Shown here: one piece after another, positions 1-7,697 of the stretch
Layout: every line of letters begins with the position of its first letter
Position numbering within the stretch: the first letter of the stretch is position 1
NCBI GenBank assembly: GCA_018604165.1
Contig: CP075895.1
Location: 2,723,001 to 2,787,000 of the forward strand
Length of the DNA: 64,000 nt
From: Chitinophagaceae bacterium LGM1
Lineage (GTDB): Bacteria > Bacteroidota > Bacteroidia > Chitinophagales > Chitinophagaceae
Reading direction: 5' to 3'
The notes under the pieces: generated by a model
What the model was told of the DNA's origin: nothing
Database searches by the model: none
Seen by the model: the letters and a program-made list of their open reading frames with translations, nothing else
Program-made: the position numbers and the translations under genes

Positions 1-321
1 CTGGTACTATCGCAAATAGAAATGCAGCCGCTATGCCTTGTAGAAGCCAAAATAATAGGTGTAATGCGGATGCTTGACCAGGGCGAGGCTGATGATAAAC
101 TGATAGCCGTTTGTGCCAATGATATGAGCGTAGCCCACATGAACGACATCAGCGAACTACCCAGTTACTTTATAGAAGAACTACGCCATTTTTTTGAAGA
201 GTACAAAAAGCTGGAAAACAAGGTTGTGAAGATAGAAGAGTTTCAAGGTGCGCGCCTTGCCAAAAAAATATTACAACACAGCATTAACGACTACGACGCT
301 AAATTTGGGCAGATAGGTTAA
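1..321 (+). CDS. ppa: Inorganic pyrophosphatase, C-terminal part (5' truncated by window edge)
   Basis: Hydrolyses pyrophosphate to two phosphates in the cytoplasm, pulling biosynthetic reactions forward. The reading frame is open from base 1, so the true start lies outside the window; about 106 residues are visible. The stretch [12 protein letters not shown] followed by DISELP, a helix with [12 protein letters not shown] and a VVKIEEF strand matches the C-terminal half of soluble family I pyrophosphatases. The catalytic DxDPxD region would be upstream and cannot be checked. It ends at a TAA and is followed by repeat-rich non-coding DNA. The family assignment is secure; completeness is unknown. 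Confidence 0.9.
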   Translation: MVLSQIEMQPLCLVEAKIIGVMRMLDQGEADDKLIAVCANDMSVAHMNDISELPSYFIEELRHFFEEYKKLENKVVKIEEFQGARLAKKILQHSINDYDAKFGQIG

Positions 322-323
322 AA

Positions 324-557
324 CGGAAATATGGCGATAAGTCAATAAGGTAATGGGGTAATACGGAAATATGGCAATAAGTCAATAAGGTAATAGGTTA
401 ATACTATCTTGTCATTTTATAACAATATAGTGCTGCTCATCCTATTACCTTATTAACCTATTAACTTGTCAACCAGTTACCTTATCAACCTATTAACTTA
501 TTCGCCAATCAACCTCTTATCTTATTAACCAATTAACTTATTCACTATCTTAACGGC
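324..557. repeat. AT-rich tandem and inverted repeat region
   Basis: Two 40-bp direct repeat units lie end to end (324-363 and 364-403), differing at only a few positions. From about 440 onward, short units of the type CCTATTAACTTATT recur in the opposite orientation, so the two halves are partly complementary and could pair. No coding frame is seen. This fills the gap between the pyrophosphatase gene and the UMF1 transporter; any promoter for the transporter must lie within or just after it. Confidence 0.75.
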
Positions 558-1859
558 ATGGAGCAAAACAAGAAACGCGTACACCGTGCATGGGCCATGT
601 ACGATTGGTCAAATAGTGTTTATAACCTTGTTATAACAACTACTTTCTTTCCTGTTTATTACAACGCGGTCAGCGGTGTTAAAAATTATCCTGATGGTGT
701 TGAACTGTTTGGCTACAAGTTTGTCAACACAGCTTTAAAAGATTATGTATTAGGTTTTGCATTTTTAATCATTGCATTTATTTCTCCTATCCTATCATCT
801 ATTGCCGACTACAGGGGGAATAAAAAGAAGTTCATGCAGTTCTTCTGCACATTAGGCAGCATTGCTTGCTGTGGCATGTTTTTTTTCAATAAAGACAATA
901 TTGGCTACGGACTGCTATGCTTCATGTTAGCGGCTATTGGATTTTGGTCTAGCCTTGTTTTTTATAACTCATACTTACCCGAAATAGCTACCGAAGAAGA
1001 AAGGGATAAACTTAGTGCCAAAGGTTTTTCTTATGGTTATGTTGGCAGTGTACTTATGCAGTTAGTTGGCTTTGCATTAGTAACCTTCTGGCCAGACAAA
1101 GACAGCGCAACACCTGTATTGATTACATTTTTATTAGTGGGCTTATGGTGGATAGGGTTTGCGCAAATATCATTCAAAGGTTTGCCAAAAGGCAAAGCAA
1201 TGGAACAACACCCTGAATACAATATTTTTCTTAACGGATTTCAGGAGTTAAAAAAAGTATGGCTACAGGTAAAAAAACTGAAAGTACTACGCAATTATCT
1301 TGGTGCTTTTTTCCTGTATAGTGTAGGTGTACAAACAATCATGATAGTTGCAGTAGATTTTGGTGACAAAGTATTGCAATTACCGGCTGTTAAGCTCATC
1401 GTTACAGTTGTTATCATTCAGTTAGTAGCCATCTTGGGGGCATGGATTATTTCAAGGCTCTCAGGCATATTCGGCAACATTAAAGTGTTGATAGGCGTAG
1501 TTTGTATATGGATTGGTGTCTGCATTTTTGGCTACTATATGCAAACAGAAATGCACTTTTATGGCATAGCGGTTGTCGTTGGCATGGTAATGGGTGGCAT
1601 TCAATCGCTCAGCCGCTCTACCTACAGCAAACTGATGCCCGAAACAAAAGATACAGCATCATTCTTTAGCTTTTATGATGTTACAGAAAAGCTGGCTATC
1701 GTCATAGGCATGTTCTCTTTCGGCTTTATAGAAGAACTGACAGGTAGTATGCGCAACTCTGTATTGGCGGTGCTTACATTTTTTGTACTTGGCGGTATTA
1801 TGCTGGCGGTAACACTTTATCGTGCTAAAAAAGAACAATTACAATCAACCGTTATTTAA
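558..1859 (+). CDS. MFS transporter, UMF1 (Atg22-like) family
   Basis: Predicted inner-membrane efflux or exchange permease of the UMF1/Atg22 branch of the major facilitator superfamily; the substrate is not known. The N-terminus carries the family signature RAWAMYDWSNSVYNLV just before the first membrane span, and a YNSYLPEIA loop around residue 139. About 12 hydrophobic segments fit the 433-residue length, which is normal for the family. The stop codon overlaps the next start by one base (TAATG), so it is probably translationally coupled to the metallo-hydrolase downstream. Family assignment is firm; physiological role is not inferable. Confidence 0.88.
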   Translation: MEQNKKRVHRAWAMYDWSNSVYNLVITTTFFPVYYNAVSGVKNYPDGVELFGYKFVNTALKDYVLGFAFLIIAFISPILSSIADYRGNKKKFMQFFCTLGSIACCGMFFFNKDNIGYGLLCFMLAAIGFWSSLVFYNSYLPEIATEEERDKLSAKGFSYGYVGSVLMQLVGFALVTFWPDKDSATPVLITFLLVGLWWIGFAQISFKGLPKGKAMEQHPEYNIFLNGFQELKKVWLQVKKLKVLRNYLGAFFLYSVGVQTIMIVAVDFGDKVLQLPAVKLIVTVVIIQLVAILGAWIISRLSGIFGNIKVLIGVVCIWIGVCIFGYYMQTEMHFYGIAVVVGMVMGGIQSLSRSTYSKLMPETKDTASFFSFYDVTEKLAIVIGMFSFGFIEELTGSMRNSVLAVLTFFVLGGIMLAVTLYRAKKEQLQSTVI

Positions 1860-2689
1860 TGAAACTATACACAATCATAGCAGGTTATTTCAAGTTGGAC
1901 GGTGGTGCTATGCACGGCGTTGTACCTAAGAGTATGTGGCAGAAAGTAAATCCTGCCGATGACAACAACATGTGCAGCTGGGCTATGCGCTGTCTGCTGA
2001 TAGATACGGGCGATAGAAAAATACTGATAGACAACGGTATGGGCGATAAACAGGATGCTAAATTCTTCGGTCACTACTACCCGCATGGCGAAGACACAGT
2101 AGCTACCTCACTTGCAAAACATGGCTTTACCCATGCAGATATTACAGACGTATTCCTTACACACCTGCACTTCGACCATTGCGGCGGCAGCATAGTACGT
2201 GATGGAGATAACCTCGTACCTGCATTCCCCAATGCTACTTACTGGAGCAATAAAGCACACTGGGCAAGCGCCACCGCCCCCAACGAGCGTGAAAAAGCAT
2301 CTTTCCTGAAAGAAAATATACTGCCTATACAAGAAAGCGGCAGGCTGCAATGGGTAGAAACTCCCGATGGTGAAGAATGGCTACCAAATATACGCATACG
2401 CTATGTACAAGGCCATACAGACAATATGATGCTGCCGCAGATAAACTACAACGGGCAAACCATCCTATTTTGTGCCGACCTTGTACCCAGTGCAGCACAT
2501 ATATCTATGCCCTGGGTAATGGCTTATGATATGCGCCCGCTTGATACCCTCAACGAAAAACGTGTATTACTGAAAGAAGCCGCCGATAACAATTGGCTCC
2601 TCTTCTTTGAGCATGACCCCAAAATAGAAGCCTGCACCTTATTAAACGACAATGGCAGGGTGAAGATGGGGGAAGTGAAAACTTTGTAA
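1859..2689 (+). CDS. MBL-fold metallo-hydrolase
   Basis: Metallo-beta-lactamase-fold hydrolase, probably cytoplasmic (no signal peptide). The metal ligands are visible: HLHFDHCGG (HxHxDH, about residue 101), GHTDNM (about 184), CADLVPS (about 204) and FEHDP (about 250). The overall layout resembles the lactonase-like/AttM group, but the substrate cannot be decided from sequence. The gene starts within the stop of the UMF1 transporter. Its last 39 bp (2651-2689) occur again at 3422-3460, on the far side of the next two genes, with two mismatches; see findings. 276 residues is typical for this fold. Confidence 0.88.
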   Translation: MKLYTIIAGYFKLDGGAMHGVVPKSMWQKVNPADDNNMCSWAMRCLLIDTGDRKILIDNGMGDKQDAKFFGHYYPHGEDTVATSLAKHGFTHADITDVFLTHLHFDHCGGSIVRDGDNLVPAFPNATYWSNKAHWASATAPNEREKASFLKENILPIQESGRLQWVETPDGEEWLPNIRIRYVQGHTDNMMLPQINYNGQTILFCADLVPSAAHISMPWVMAYDMRPLDTLNEKRVLLKEAADNNWLLFFEHDPKIEACTLLNDNGRVKMGEVKTL

Positions 2690-2698
2690 CTTTATGGT

Positions 2699-2947
2699 AT
2701 GTCAACGGATAATGATAATGAAAATGAACTAAATGAGCCCTCTGCTTCATACAATACCAGGAGTATTAGAATATTCCACTCATTCGATGATGCCCGTGAC
2801 CAAGAACTGGAAGCTATCATTAATCAATCTCCAATAGAAAGGATACGTGAAACTGTTGCATTGATATTGCGTGTTTACGGTGTTACACAAGAAGAATTAA
2901 ATAAACGCCCACGTAATAATCATATTACAATACACCATTCATCATGA
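2699..2947 (+). CDS. Small conserved partner protein of a nucleotidyltransferase pair (possible antitoxin-like)
   Basis: 82 residues with a charged, probably disordered N-terminus and a helical core (HSFDDARDQELEAI, then RIRETVALILRVYGV). I do not recognise a named domain. Its stop overlaps the start of the next gene by four bases (ATGA), as expected for a translationally coupled two-gene module, and this order (small protein, then nucleotidyltransferase) recurs in Bacteroidota from memory. A role as antitoxin or regulator of the downstream enzyme is inference. It lies within the segment bracketed by the duplicated 3' end of the metallo-hydrolase gene, so it probably arrived together with its partner. 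Confidence 0.7.
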   Translation: MSTDNDNENELNEPSASYNTRSIRIFHSFDDARDQELEAIINQSPIERIRETVALILRVYGVTQEELNKRPRNNHITIHHSS

Positions 2948-3420
2948 ACCTGTTCATAGAACTTCATCAAAAGCTAATAAAAAAGCTAATTGACGGCAAG
3001 GTTGATTTTATTATCATCGGTGGGTATTCAGTTATATTTCATGGATATAAGCGCACTACGGGCGATGTAGATATATGGCTAAACCCTGATAATAATAATA
3101 AGAAAAAACTGCTATCCGTATTGAAAGATTTAGGGTTTACAACTGATGAATTAAATAGTATAGATAATATTGATTTTACAAAGCACACTGCTTTTAGTTT
3201 ATGGAACGAGCCCGAAAAAGTTGATTTTATTACAATTATCAATCTCGTTTCTTATGTAGAAGCATCCACACAAAAAATAATAGCAGACGTTGATGGCATG
3301 CAAATACCTTTCCTGCATTTAAACCATTTAATACTCTCAAAAATCAATACCGGCAGGTTGCAGGACAAAGCAGATATTGAAAAGCTACAAGAGATTGAGC
3401 AAAAACGAAACAAGAAATGA
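2944..3420 (+). CDS. Nucleotidyltransferase (AbiEii/MNT-like, DUF6036-type)
   Basis: Predicted nucleotidyltransferase of the pol-beta superfamily. The core is IIGGYSVIFHGYKRTTGDVDIWL at residues 24-46: a GG pair followed by an RxTxDxD metal-binding motif, with a further acidic strand (KVDFITI) near residue 94. Such minimal transferases act in toxin-antitoxin or abortive-infection pairs (AbiEii, MenT, MNT), usually modifying tRNA or their antitoxin; that role is inferred here. 158 residues suits a stand-alone catalytic unit. The gene overlaps its small partner by four bases, is AT-rich compared with neighbours, and ends immediately before a second copy of the upstream hydrolase gene end. Confidence 0.78.
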   Translation: MNLFIELHQKLIKKLIDGKVDFIIIGGYSVIFHGYKRTTGDVDIWLNPDNNNKKKLLSVLKDLGFTTDELNSIDNIDFTKHTAFSLWNEPEKVDFITIINLVSYVEASTQKIIADVDGMQIPFLHLNHLILSKINTGRLQDKADIEKLQEIEQKRNKK

Positions 3421-3590
3421 TAATGGCGGAGTGAAGATGGGGGAAGTGAAAACTTTGTAATAGTTTAACTTATCCACAAAAAAACATAATATATCCACCA
3501 AAACCCTGATAACTGGCACAACTATGGTACAGCCTGTATTTTAGTTGTACTTTCAGGTATTACTAACCATTAAAAAAAACATCTGGAATT

Positions 3591-3797
3591 ATGGATACCT
3601 CAAAAATGATAAAAGCATACTGCCTGAAGACAAAGGAAAAAAATGTACCGATGCAGGATGCCGTTATAACCAAAACATCGCGCGGTGGCTACATGGCAAG
3701 CGGCAATGATGGCAAAGGCAACAAAATGGCTGCCATCCTCAGCGAGGCCAAAGCACTGCAAGCCATCAAAGACGGTGTGGCTAAGCAAGGTTTTTAG
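3591..3797 (+). CDS. Small DUF5679-like protein
   Basis: 68-residue cytoplasmic protein beginning YCLKTKEKNVPMQDAVIT after a short leader, similar to the DUF5679 fold (YCVKCK...KREM). Compared with the usual family, only one cysteine is kept at the position of the CxxC pair, so zinc binding is doubtful. The remainder (SRGGYMASGND, then an alanine-rich helix) is typical of compact strand-strand-helix proteins. Function unknown. It stands alone and is followed directly by a clear intrinsic terminator. Confidence 0.65.
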   Translation: MDTSKMIKAYCLKTKEKNVPMQDAVITKTSRGGYMASGNDGKGNKMAAILSEAKALQAIKDGVAKQGF

Positions 3798-3820
3798 TTT
3801 ACATCCTAAAGGAATGAGAG

Positions 3821-3846
3821 AAGGCAGGTGGCTACCTGCCTTTTTC
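3821..3846 (+). terminator. Intrinsic terminator after DUF5679-like gene
   Basis: Nine-base stem AAGGCAGGT/ACCTGCCTT with a four-base loop, followed by a T run, 24 bases after the stop codon. Confidence 0.8.
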
Positions 3847-3923
3847 TGTTATCATCGCGCATACATTACAATACCATGACAATCCCTTTTATCTTTTTGT
3901 AAGTATATACCCATCTGTGCAAG

Positions 3924-3931
3924 TACCTTTG
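3924..3931 (+). promoter_or_regulatory. Possible Bacteroidota -7 box for TolB-like gene
   Basis: TACCTTTG fits the Bacteroidota -7 consensus TAnnTTTG and lies 22 bases before the first ATG. A TTTG at 3896-3899 could be the -33 element, but the 24-base spacing is wider than the usual 19-21. Confidence 0.4.
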
Positions 3932-3953
3932 CGCGCAAAATAGATTTTCTGTA

Positions 3954-5057
3954 ATGATGATGTCCCGTTTACTGCCTGTTGCTGCTTTTGTAGTGGCAAG
4001 TATCAATACTGCCGTTGCACAGCATGGCACACAAGCTACCCCTGCCAAATACGAAGGCAAGTTGGTGTATGATGATGAAAAACACTTCAAAAATGTGCGC
4101 CAGCTAACATTCGGTGGCGACAATGCAGAGGCGTATTTCGGCCCCGATGGTAAAGCCATCATCTTCCAGCGTACCAACCCTAAAGAGGGTCTTACTTGCG
4201 ACCAGATATTTTATGCCAAACTACCTAAATCGGCCAACGATAAGTTTGAATATTCTTTGGTAAGTACAGGCAAAGGGCGTACTACCTGTGCCTACATCAT
4301 GCCCGACCGCAAAAGCATTGTGTATGCATCTACACACTTGGGGGCAGATACCTGCCCGCCGGTACCCGACCGTAAAGTGCTGAAAAAATACGTGTGGCCT
4401 ATCTACGATAGCTACGATATTTTTGTTGCCGACCTGAAAGGCAATATCATCAAACAACTGACTACCGAACCCGGTTATGATGCCGAAGCAGTGGTATCGC
4501 CCAAAGGTGATAAAATTATCTTCACCTCTACCCGCAATGGCGACCTAGACCTGTACGTAATGGATATTGACGGCAAAAATGTAAAACAAATAACCAACGA
4601 ATTGGGCTACGATGGCGGCGCATGGTTTTCACCAGACGGCAAAAAAATAGTATGGCGTGCCTCTCGCCCCAAAACCGATGCAGATGTGGTAGAATATAAA
4701 GCCCTGCTGACACAAGGGCTGGTTGCACCCACCAATATGGAAGTATTTATAGCAGATGCTGATGGCAGCAACGTGCAGCAGGTAACCAAACTGGGCAAGG
4801 CCAACTGGGCACCCAACTTTACGGCAGATGGTAAGCGTATTATCTTCGCATCCAACCACGAATACCCTCGCGGATTCCCGTTCAATATGTACCTCATCAA
4901 CTTTGATGGTACGGGATTAGAAAAAATATCGCACGACGGTGGCTTCGATGCATTCCCAATGTTCTCTCCAGATGGCAAGAAACTCATCTTCGCATCCAAC
5001 AGAAACAACGGCGGCACTAACGAAACAAACTTGTTTATTTGCGATTGGGTGGAGTAA
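3954..5057 (+). CDS. TolB-like periplasmic beta-propeller protein (PD40 repeats)
   Basis: Secreted, predicted periplasmic protein of 367 residues. An N-terminal signal peptide (hydrophobic to about residue 22, ending AVAQ) is followed by at least six PD40/WD40-like repeats with the SPDGKKI(V/I)F core, for example MPDRKSIVYAS, SPKGDKIIFTS, SPDGKKIVWRA, TADGKRIIFAS and SPDGKKLIFAS. These build a TolB-type propeller. No catalytic domain is fused, unlike S9 peptidases. Three consecutive ATG codons (3954, 3957, 3960) leave the exact start open. It is followed by a terminator and is probably monocistronic. The binding partner is unknown. Confidence 0.82.
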   Translation: MMMSRLLPVAAFVVASINTAVAQHGTQATPAKYEGKLVYDDEKHFKNVRQLTFGGDNAEAYFGPDGKAIIFQRTNPKEGLTCDQIFYAKLPKSANDKFEYSLVSTGKGRTTCAYIMPDRKSIVYASTHLGADTCPPVPDRKVLKKYVWPIYDSYDIFVADLKGNIIKQLTTEPGYDAEAVVSPKGDKIIFTSTRNGDLDLYVMDIDGKNVKQITNELGYDGGAWFSPDGKKIVWRASRPKTDADVVEYKALLTQGLVAPTNMEVFIADADGSNVQQVTKLGKANWAPNFTADGKRIIFASNHEYPRGFPFNMYLINFDGTGLEKISHDGGFDAFPMFSPDGKKLIFASNRNNGGTNETNLFICDWVE

Positions 5058-5083
5058 AGCTTATAATCTTTAAAAACTAATTG

Positions 5084-5118
5084 AGCAAAGAGTAAGTGTA
5101 TTACTTTTTGCTTTTTTA
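5084..5118 (+). terminator. Intrinsic terminator after TolB-like gene
   Basis: Twelve-base stem AGCAAAGAGTAA/TTACTTTTTGCT (one G-T pair) with a five-base loop, followed by a T-rich run; it sits between the TolB-like gene and crcB. Confidence 0.65.
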
Positions 5119-5128
5119 TTTTTGATAA

Positions 5129-5500
5129 ATGCTACGAAGTTTATTATTAGTTGGTCTTGGTGGTGCTATGGGCAGTATAGCAAGATATGGCATTTCGCAT
5201 ATTATCAGTACCCGCTACACAAAACCTTTCCCGCTTGCTACTTTTATTATAAATATAGTCGGGTGCTTTTTTATAGGTTTGCTGTTTGGTTATGTACAGA
5301 AAAACAGCAATCAACAATCAGATGTATGGTTAGTGTTGGCTACTGGCTTTTGTGGTGGCTTCACTACGTTTTCTGCTTTTGCATTAGAAAACGTCAACCT
5401 GCTGAAAGGGCAACTCAATATTACTGCACTGCTCTATATAGCAGCTTCAGTTGCCATAGGTATGGTTGCATGCCGTGTTGGCATCACACTTAGTTCTTAA
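5129..5500 (+). CDS. crcB: Fluoride exporter CrcB/Fluc
   Basis: Small inner-membrane fluoride channel that works as an antiparallel dimer to expel F- ions. 123 residues with four hydrophobic segments. Family signatures are GGAMGSIARYGIS near the N-terminus, FIINIVGCFFIGLL in the second span, and TGFCGGFTTFSAFALE in the third, which holds the polar track and the TTFS break. No fluoride riboswitch was recognised in the short upstream region. It converges on the MgtC gene, with only six bases between the stop codons. Length and motifs are standard. Confidence 0.93.
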   Translation: MLRSLLLVGLGGAMGSIARYGISHIISTRYTKPFPLATFIINIVGCFFIGLLFGYVQKNSNQQSDVWLVLATGFCGGFTTFSAFALENVNLLKGQLNITALLYIAASVAIGMVACRVGITLSS

Positions 5501-5506
5501 GTACAA

Positions 5507-6148
5507 TTAATAATCCAACTCTATCACCCTTGCGTTGTGCAGCAACAGTTGCAGTGCCGCATCATGTTTTTTCTTTGGCGCGCGGATGGTCCATATATAG
5601 CGAAAGCCATCTTTGGTTTTGATGTGTTTATTATCCAGTACACGATGTTGCTTCACATCAAAAAAATCGCGGTAGTCGAGCGGTTTGTCTGCATTACCAT
5701 CGTAGGTGATATGGTATTCCCTTGTTACCATCATGGCATCAAACACCAATTGCAGGCGATAAAATACTACCAGTACAAGCCATATCAGCACCGTGGCAGA
5801 TATGGCTATATAATATTCGCCATCGCCTACTGCCATACCAATTGCCGCTGCCGACCATACGGTGGCTGCCGTTGTAAGCCCTCGTACGCCCTTATCACTT
5901 CTGAATATGAGCCCTGCCCCCAGAAAGCCGATACCCGTTACTATGTTTGATGCTATCCTGTCACCACTTGCCATGCCGGGCTCTGCCATGTGTTTCGATA
6001 CAATAGTAAACAATGCCGACCCCACACTCACAACTATCAGCGTACGGAAACCCGCAGCCTTACCACTCCATTCGCGCTCCAGCCCTATTATCATGCCCAG
6101 TAATGCCGCCAGCAATATCTTTTCTACCTCATGTGTGTACCATTCCAT
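5507..6148 (-). CDS. MgtC/SapB family membrane protein
   Basis: Inner-membrane protein of the MgtC/SapB family, linked in other bacteria to growth in low Mg2+ and to ATP synthase inhibition. The core GMIIGLEREWSGKAAGFRT with the ER pair, then GSALFTIVS and GIGFLGAGLIF, are characteristic. Four to five spans occupy the first 130 residues; the last 80 form a soluble tail. 213 residues is typical. It is transcribed toward crcB and diverges from odhB across a 133-bp gap. Which physiological role applies here cannot be told from sequence. Confidence 0.9.
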   Translation of the reverse strand: MEWYTHEVEKILLAALLGMIIGLEREWSGKAAGFRTLIVVSVGSALFTIVSKHMAEPGMASGDRIASNIVTGIGFLGAGLIFRSDKGVRGLTTAATVWSAAAIGMAVGDGEYYIAISATVLIWLVLVVFYRLQLVFDAMMVTREYHITYDGNADKPLDYRDFFDVKQHRVLDNKHIKTKDGFRYIWTIRAPKKKHDAALQLLLHNARVIELDY

Positions 6149-6281
6149 AATACCTGTTTTATACTATAAATATAACGATAATATAAGCCTGTCTGTTCAT
6201 TCGTAGCCAACCTGTTGTCATAATTACCGTATTGCCCCATTTTTTCCTAATTTAGCTCCCCGTACAACGAGATTTTTTTCC

Positions 6282-7508
6282 ATGATTGAAATAAAAGTGC
6301 CTACCGTAGGGGAATCTATCAGTGAGGTAACCCTTGTAAAATGGCTGAAAAAAGAAGGTGAGTGGGTAGAACGTGATGAATTGTTATGCGAATTGGAATC
6401 TGAAAAAGCCACTTTCGAGCTGAATGCCGAACAGGCAGGCATCTTACACATTGTAGCTGCAGAAGGTGCTACCCTTGCCATTGGCGAGCTGGCTTGTAAA
6501 ATAGACGAAACGGCCACACGCCCTGCAAGTGTAGCGGCACCCGCTGCTAAAGCAGAAGCAAAACCTGCTGCCAAGGCTGAAGAGAAAAAAGCGGAAGCAC
6601 CCAAAGCTGCAACAGTAGCAGCTAATGTAAATGCTACCCCCGTTGCGCAAGCCATCATGGCCGATAAACAAGTAAAAGCTACGGACGTAAAAGGTAGTGG
6701 CCCGCAAGGGCGCATCCTGAAAAGTGATGTGCTGGAAGCATTGGCAAACCCTGGCAAAAAAGGTGGTGCAGATGCATTCAGCCGTAATGAACGCCGTGAG
6801 AAAATGAGCAACCTGCGCAAAACAGTTTCTCGCCGCTTGGTGGAAGCTAAGAATACGACTGCGATGCTCACCACTTTCAACGAAGTGGATATGACACGCA
6901 TTATGGAGATACGCGCTGCTTACAAAGACAAGTTTAAAGAAACACATGGCGTAAATCTGGGCTTCATGTCGTTCTTTGCCAAAGCATGTACTTATGCATT
7001 GGCTGAATGGCCTGCTGTGAATGCTTATATAGATGGTGAAGAAATTGTATTTCACGACTATGCCGATATATCTATAGCCGTATCTGCACCAAAAGGTTTG
7101 GTTGTGCCTGTTATCCGCAATGCAGAAAGCCTGAGCATGGCTGAGATAGAAGCCAAAGTGATGGAACTGGCAGGCAAAGCGCGCGACAACAAACTGAGTA
7201 TGGAAGAAATGACGGGTGGTACGTTTACCATTACCAATGGTGGCGTATTCGGTTCGCTGATGTCAACACCCATTATCAACATACCACAATCTGCTATACT
7301 GGGCATGCACAAAATACAGGAACGCCCGATGGTGGTAAACGGTAAAATAGAAGCACGCCCCATGATGTATGTAGCCCTCAGCTACGACCACCGTATTATT
7401 GACGGCCGCGAGTCTGTTAGCTTCCTTGTACGCGTAAAAGAACTGCTTGAAAACCCCGAACTACTGCTTATAGGTCAAAGCCCTGTTAAGGCATTATTAG
7501 GGGTTTAA
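6282..7508 (+). CDS. odhB: 2-oxoglutarate dehydrogenase E2, dihydrolipoyllysine succinyltransferase
   Basis: E2 core of the 2-oxoglutarate dehydrogenase complex, transferring succinyl groups from lipoate to CoA in the TCA cycle. Domain order: lipoyl domain (residues 1-77) with the lipoylated lysine in [11 protein letters not shown]; an Ala/Lys-rich flexible linker (85-120); E1/E3-binding domain (about 122-160, [20 protein letters not shown]); and the catalytic acyltransferase (175-408) with [11 protein letters not shown] carrying the active His and Asp. Length is normal. The E1 gene is not adjacent. The start choice is supported by [13 protein letters not shown], the conserved beginning of the family. 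A 3' hairpin terminates it. Confidence 0.95.
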   Translation: MIEIKVPTVGESISEVTLVKWLKKEGEWVERDELLCELESEKATFELNAEQAGILHIVAAEGATLAIGELACKIDETATRPASVAAPAAKAEAKPAAKAEEKKAEAPKAATVAANVNATPVAQAIMADKQVKATDVKGSGPQGRILKSDVLEALANPGKKGGADAFSRNERREKMSNLRKTVSRRLVEAKNTTAMLTTFNEVDMTRIMEIRAAYKDKFKETHGVNLGFMSFFAKACTYALAEWPAVNAYIDGEEIVFHDYADISIAVSAPKGLVVPVIRNAESLSMAEIEAKVMELAGKARDNKLSMEEMTGGTFTITNGGVFGSLMSTPIINIPQSAILGMHKIQERPMVVNGKIEARPMMYVALSYDHRIIDGRESVSFLVRVKELLENPELLLIGQSPVKALLGV

Positions 7509-7530
7509 GAACAACTTGATATTATTATAC

Positions 7531-7559
7531 AAAAGCCACTCATTGAGTGGCTTTTATTT
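7531..7559 (+). terminator. Intrinsic terminator after odhB
   Basis: Inverted repeat AAAAGCCACTCA/TGAGTGGCTTTT followed by ATTTTT, 22 bases after the stop. Confidence 0.85.
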
Positions 7560-7697
7560 TTGCATGACAATCTACTGATATTATCATGACATTTACGCAT
7601 ACAAATGCAATACTATTGTCATTATATTCTTAACGAATCAAAATCACCCCATAGCATTCAAATCTTTTCATGTCAATTTGATAAAAATTAAAAAAGC

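Larger units (their letters stand above)
2645..3460 (+). mobile_element. Putative mobile two-gene cassette bracketed by 39-bp direct repeats
   Basis: The terminal 39 bp of the metallo-hydrolase gene (2651-2689) are repeated at 3422-3460 with 37 of 39 bases identical; weaker similarity extends a few bases further left. The second copy still reads as the same C-terminus followed by TAA. The repeat offset is 771 bp and the interval carries only the small protein and nucleotidyltransferase genes. No recombinase is encoded. This is the arrangement left when an element enters at the 3' end of a gene and restores that end, or when a segment is duplicated. Confidence 0.6.

Noticed and set aside
5058-5128. 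Fluoride riboswitch before crcB
   Set aside because: The short upstream region shows only a terminator hairpin of the preceding gene; no crcB-motif core could be seen.
5122-5493. Alternative frame covering crcB
   Set aside because: Overlaps the complete CrcB frame and has improbable Tyr/Trp/Cys content.
6224-6901. 225-aa antisense ORF over odhB
   Set aside because: Shadow frame produced by the Ala/Lys-rich linker; the plus-strand frame carries all E2 motifs.
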